The notes beneath the pieces were generated by a model. The model did no database searches and was not told the DNA's origin. It was given only the letters and a program-made list of their open reading frames with translations. A stretch of DNA of 64,000 nucleotides from Kuschelorhynchus macadamiae (taxonomy: Eukaryota; Arthropoda; Insecta; Coleoptera; Curculionidae), in NCBI GenBank assembly GCA_030620095.1, contig JAUTXW010003579.1:1-64000 (forward strand). The letters are read 5' to 3'. Shown piece by piece: positions 61,401-64,000 of the stretch; the stretch's first letter is position 1; each line of letters begins with the position of its first letter. The position numbers and the translations under genes are program-made.

Positions 61401-62559
61401 GTGTACTGCGGGGGAGGTGGTTTTATAGAAAATCTTGTTTCATATGGTTTTCAAGGTTTTTCAGTGACAAAAAGTTCTGTTCAACCGATTTTAAAAAGGA
61501 GGACGTTATCAATTCGATCCTGTGTATTTGGATGAAATTTTCAGGGACTATTAGGATTTAGGAACGTATGTGTGTGCTTGATTAGCTATATATCCAATAC
61601 ATTCCCTTTTTATATGAACTGTGAGAGTTTATTGAAACACTGTTAAAACGAAATAAAATAAGTCTATTGAACTAGAACAACAAAATTCACATCCGACTTC
61701 TTGCAAGTCCAAAAACAGAGTCCTCCTCTAATATTAATACCAATCTCAAGAAACATAAAGTTCCACCCCCTGTGCCAAAATTCCTCGCTTTGATTAGTCC
61801 TATTCGTTGGCAAAAGGGTTTTTTTTCTATCTTCGTAAACTTTCCCATTGTCAAAATAAAAACACTCATTACAGATAGTAAAATGGGAATTTGGAGAAAG
61901 CTTTACTAAGAAGGGTCGTTTCGGTATTTTCCTATCATAAACCCTAAATGCAATAAACAGTTTACTATCGGTGATGGTTCCTACTATCGAACGTGCAACA
62001 ACATATTTTAAAATCGTACAAAGAAGTGTTGTAAAAATAAAAATTAACGGATAGCATACAACAACCTTAAAACTAAATTAGACTCTAAATGCCGATGGAA
62101 ATTCCCACAATTATGTACAGAAAACTAAGTACCTAGAAATTGTTACATTTCTCAATAGCAATAGATAATTAGCCTAGATTAAAAAAGTAAATGTAAAATA
62201 AAATAAATATGTACAGTATGTTATGCAGTAACAATGAAAAGAAAAACAAATATATACAGTGTGATATGCGCAAATTTTAACTTTGGCAGACAAATGTGGG
62301 AGACATTCAGTCGCCACAAGGATATTACTGGAGTGGTCCCTTAGCAAGCATATTGAAAAAATGTGACAATGTTATTATACAATATCGATACATAATATGC
62401 AGTGCACCCAGTGTCTAGTGATGCCAATGGCGGCTGATTCGATAAATTCGTATTTTTTTAAATATTTTTGGATAACAAATAAATCTGAGAATACATCTCT
62501 AACATCCCTATACATTTTTTCTCTAAAGGCAACAAAAAAAACGCAAGTTTCACGGCCTG
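58421..62559. other. AT-rich intergenic DNA
   Basis: There is no supported gene. It includes a foldback-type end near 58832-58880 (TTTACCCGGAACTTGC, CCCTTTTTATCAAAGAAGG), poly-T tracts near 59020-59100, the dispersed repeat at about 60815-61045 shared with 51.2-51.4 kb, and ACGCCACTGC-type repeat ends near 61378. Short open frames (58437-58628, 60091-60378, 61344-61535) show no domain. Confidence 0.4.
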
Positions 62560-62900
62560 AAAATCTTTAGCGTAGGCTCGTTTGCCGACGGTGGCGGGAC
62601 TGTGAGTGCACAGCGAACGATTTTTGAAATTGACACGTCGGATTGGTCAAGCGCCGCACGTGGGTTAATAAGACGATTTATGGATGATTTGCGGCTGCAC
62701 AGCGGCAGAACACCAGAGTTGCTTTATTTATTTTTAATCACAGACGCGGCCATGTTTTGTTAAATCGGTCGTTCTATTGGTTCTGTTTAGTTGCATAAAT
62801 ATAAATTTAATCGAGTATTTGCAAATTCATAATTTTAGTTCTTTGGCGTAAAAAGTCGACTACAAATAACAATGAAGTTAGTGGTTCAAGTAAAAATAAA
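62560..62900 (+). promoter_or_regulatory. CpG-rich promoter-like region with a possible first coding exon
   Basis: A conspicuous GC- and CpG-richer island within AT-rich DNA. It has two inverted CCAAT boxes (ATTGG at 62642-62646 and 62776-62780), a perfect CACGTG E-box (62657-62662) and an AT-rich TATA-like block (about 62794-62805). The first downstream ATG (62872, preceded by ATAACA) opens MKLVVQ and meets a GTAAAA donor at 62890, so a very short first exon is conceivable. The rest of the gene would lie beyond the window. Confidence 0.35.
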
Positions 62901-64000
62901 ATGTTCGAGCACAGTTTAATGACAGTTTTTGCTTGCGTATTTTTTTTATACAGAATATACCCTTGAACATCGCAGGCGCCGCCACTGCAAATTTTTGTTA
63001 TATGAGATATATTTAAAAATATTCAATTCAAAAGTTCAATTTTAAATCTTATATTTAACTGGTTAAATGTTACTTTTGGTAATTTATTATACAGGATATA
63101 ATATATAATAAAATACAAAAATCTATAAAAAGATAAAGATAAAGATTTTTGTATTTTTTATTGAACTGACAAAGTACAATTCAACATGTTAAACATAAGA
63201 TTAAATATCTAAGCAATAAAATCCAAATTTTGAAAAAAAAGTTTAAATGTTTAATCTCTGTTGTTTTCCTTTTAGCTACGTAAAAGTGCTATCTAGTTCT
63301 CCCAAATAATAAAAGAAAATTTTATTGTTTTCCAAATTTCACAAAAACCCTAGATAATGAATTTTGTTAAACGTGCAGAAACAGCAGGTGAATTTGAAGC
63401 ATGTGTACATGATTATCATAAAAGACAAAGCAACGCCATCTTTATTCCCGTATTGCAGATTAAAAAGTACTTTGTTTTAAAAAAGCTATAACATAAAGTT
63501 TCGGGTTCGTTATAGATATAAGTTTTTGGGGTTAGTTTATTTCAGACCCTTTGTCAATATAGTATATATTCACTAAGCGAGTTTTTGGATCTATTGACCG
63601 TCATGATGAAACTGCATACAAAATTGCGAATTTCTGTTGCTTCACATAATGGGATTTTTTTAAATGACTGCCCTAAGTAAAATATGTGTTTGCAAAAAGT
63701 TTTTGCTCAAATATCAAAAAAGGTAGTCACGTGATTTATCTTAACTTCTGCTTTTCTGTCTTGAAATGTTTTTTGGGTTTCATTTTCAGGGACGTATTTC
63801 GTTGTCCTAGAACCAATTGTCTTAAAAAAAATAAAATACATTTGCGGTGTTTCACTGTCTTCGAATCCTGTTAGGGCTACCCTGTATAGTTGAAGAAATA
63901 ACTTTTTATATACAAAAAATAAAATAAATCACTAAGCAAGATAAAAGCTTCTGAAATATATTTTTTTATTTTCAGATGGCTGCTTTATCCACTTAGTACC
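62901..64000. other. Right-edge AT-rich DNA
   Basis: No gene is supported. A small open frame starting at ATG 63358 (about 43 codons) and a TTTATTTTCAG acceptor-like motif at about 63965-63976 were seen, but neither can be tied to a product. Confidence 0.35.

Noticed and set aside
63358..63489. Small open frame starting MNFVKRAETAGEFEAC
   Set aside because: Only about 43 codons, no splice or domain support; kept as a note in the right-edge gap entry rather than a gene.

Overview
This is a very AT-rich, repeat-dense eukaryotic window, almost certainly from an insect nuclear genome. A beetle-like genome is the best guess, but nothing in the window proves the order. Support comes from GT-AG introns, an errantivirus-type LTR element with an F-like envelope, a TTAA-flanked piggyBac element, several Tc1/mariner and hAT families, non-LTR retrotransposons and long (TA)n tracts. 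There are no bacterial operons, no CRISPR array, and no convincing tRNA or rRNA gene.

One host gene is clearly readable. It lies on the + strand from 13639 to 29988 in five visible exons with phase-compatible splice sites: 13639-13912, 20188-20380, 20445-20655, 23415-23623 and 29510-29988. It encodes about 454 residues: signal peptide, Ig domain, a WxxWGxCxxCG cysteine module, a second Ig domain, one transmembrane helix and a short cytosolic tail. This is the FAM187 architecture. The initiator exon was not found. The large introns are packed with transposons. Two promoter-like, CpG-richer patches (31.8-32.0 kb and 62.56-62.9 kb) are the only other hints of host gene starts.

Layout. 0-7.2 kb: AT-rich sequence with MITEs, GTCTTG low-complexity tracts and a LINE 3' fragment. 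7.2-11.2 kb: errantivirus-like LTR element on the - strand with CTAT target duplications, gag, protease and env remnants, and all of RT/RNase H/integrase missing. 11.7-12.7 kb: decayed mariner-like copy. 13.6-30 kb: FAM187-like gene; its introns hold a TA-flanked MITE, foldback repeats, an IS630/Tc1-mariner-type element, two hAT fragments, a LINE piece and a Tc1 (DD34E) piece. 30.6-32 kb: another hAT remnant and a CRE/X-box patch. 32.8-35.0 kb: a young mariner-type element with 605-bp terminal inverted repeats that duplicate the start of its own transposase. 35-37.6 kb: two LINE fragments in opposite orientations. 40.2-41.9 kb: decayed mariner-like element containing a near-perfect 37-bp-stem hairpin. 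42.0-42.5 kb: a 533-bp (TA)n tract. 42.7-50.2 kb: a foldback complex in which inverted arms enclose a LINE fragment, followed by an array of ~0.5-kb repeats that reverses orientation near 48.9 kb. 53.5-54.8 kb: another foldback copy. 55.28-57.81 kb: a complete-length but dead piggyBac element. 58-64 kb: mostly anonymous AT-rich DNA.

The window is therefore mainly a record of nested transposition. The most unusual structures are the long-TIR mariner, the foldback complex (with about twenty GCCAT, YY1/Pho-like cores) and the 41.15-kb hairpin.
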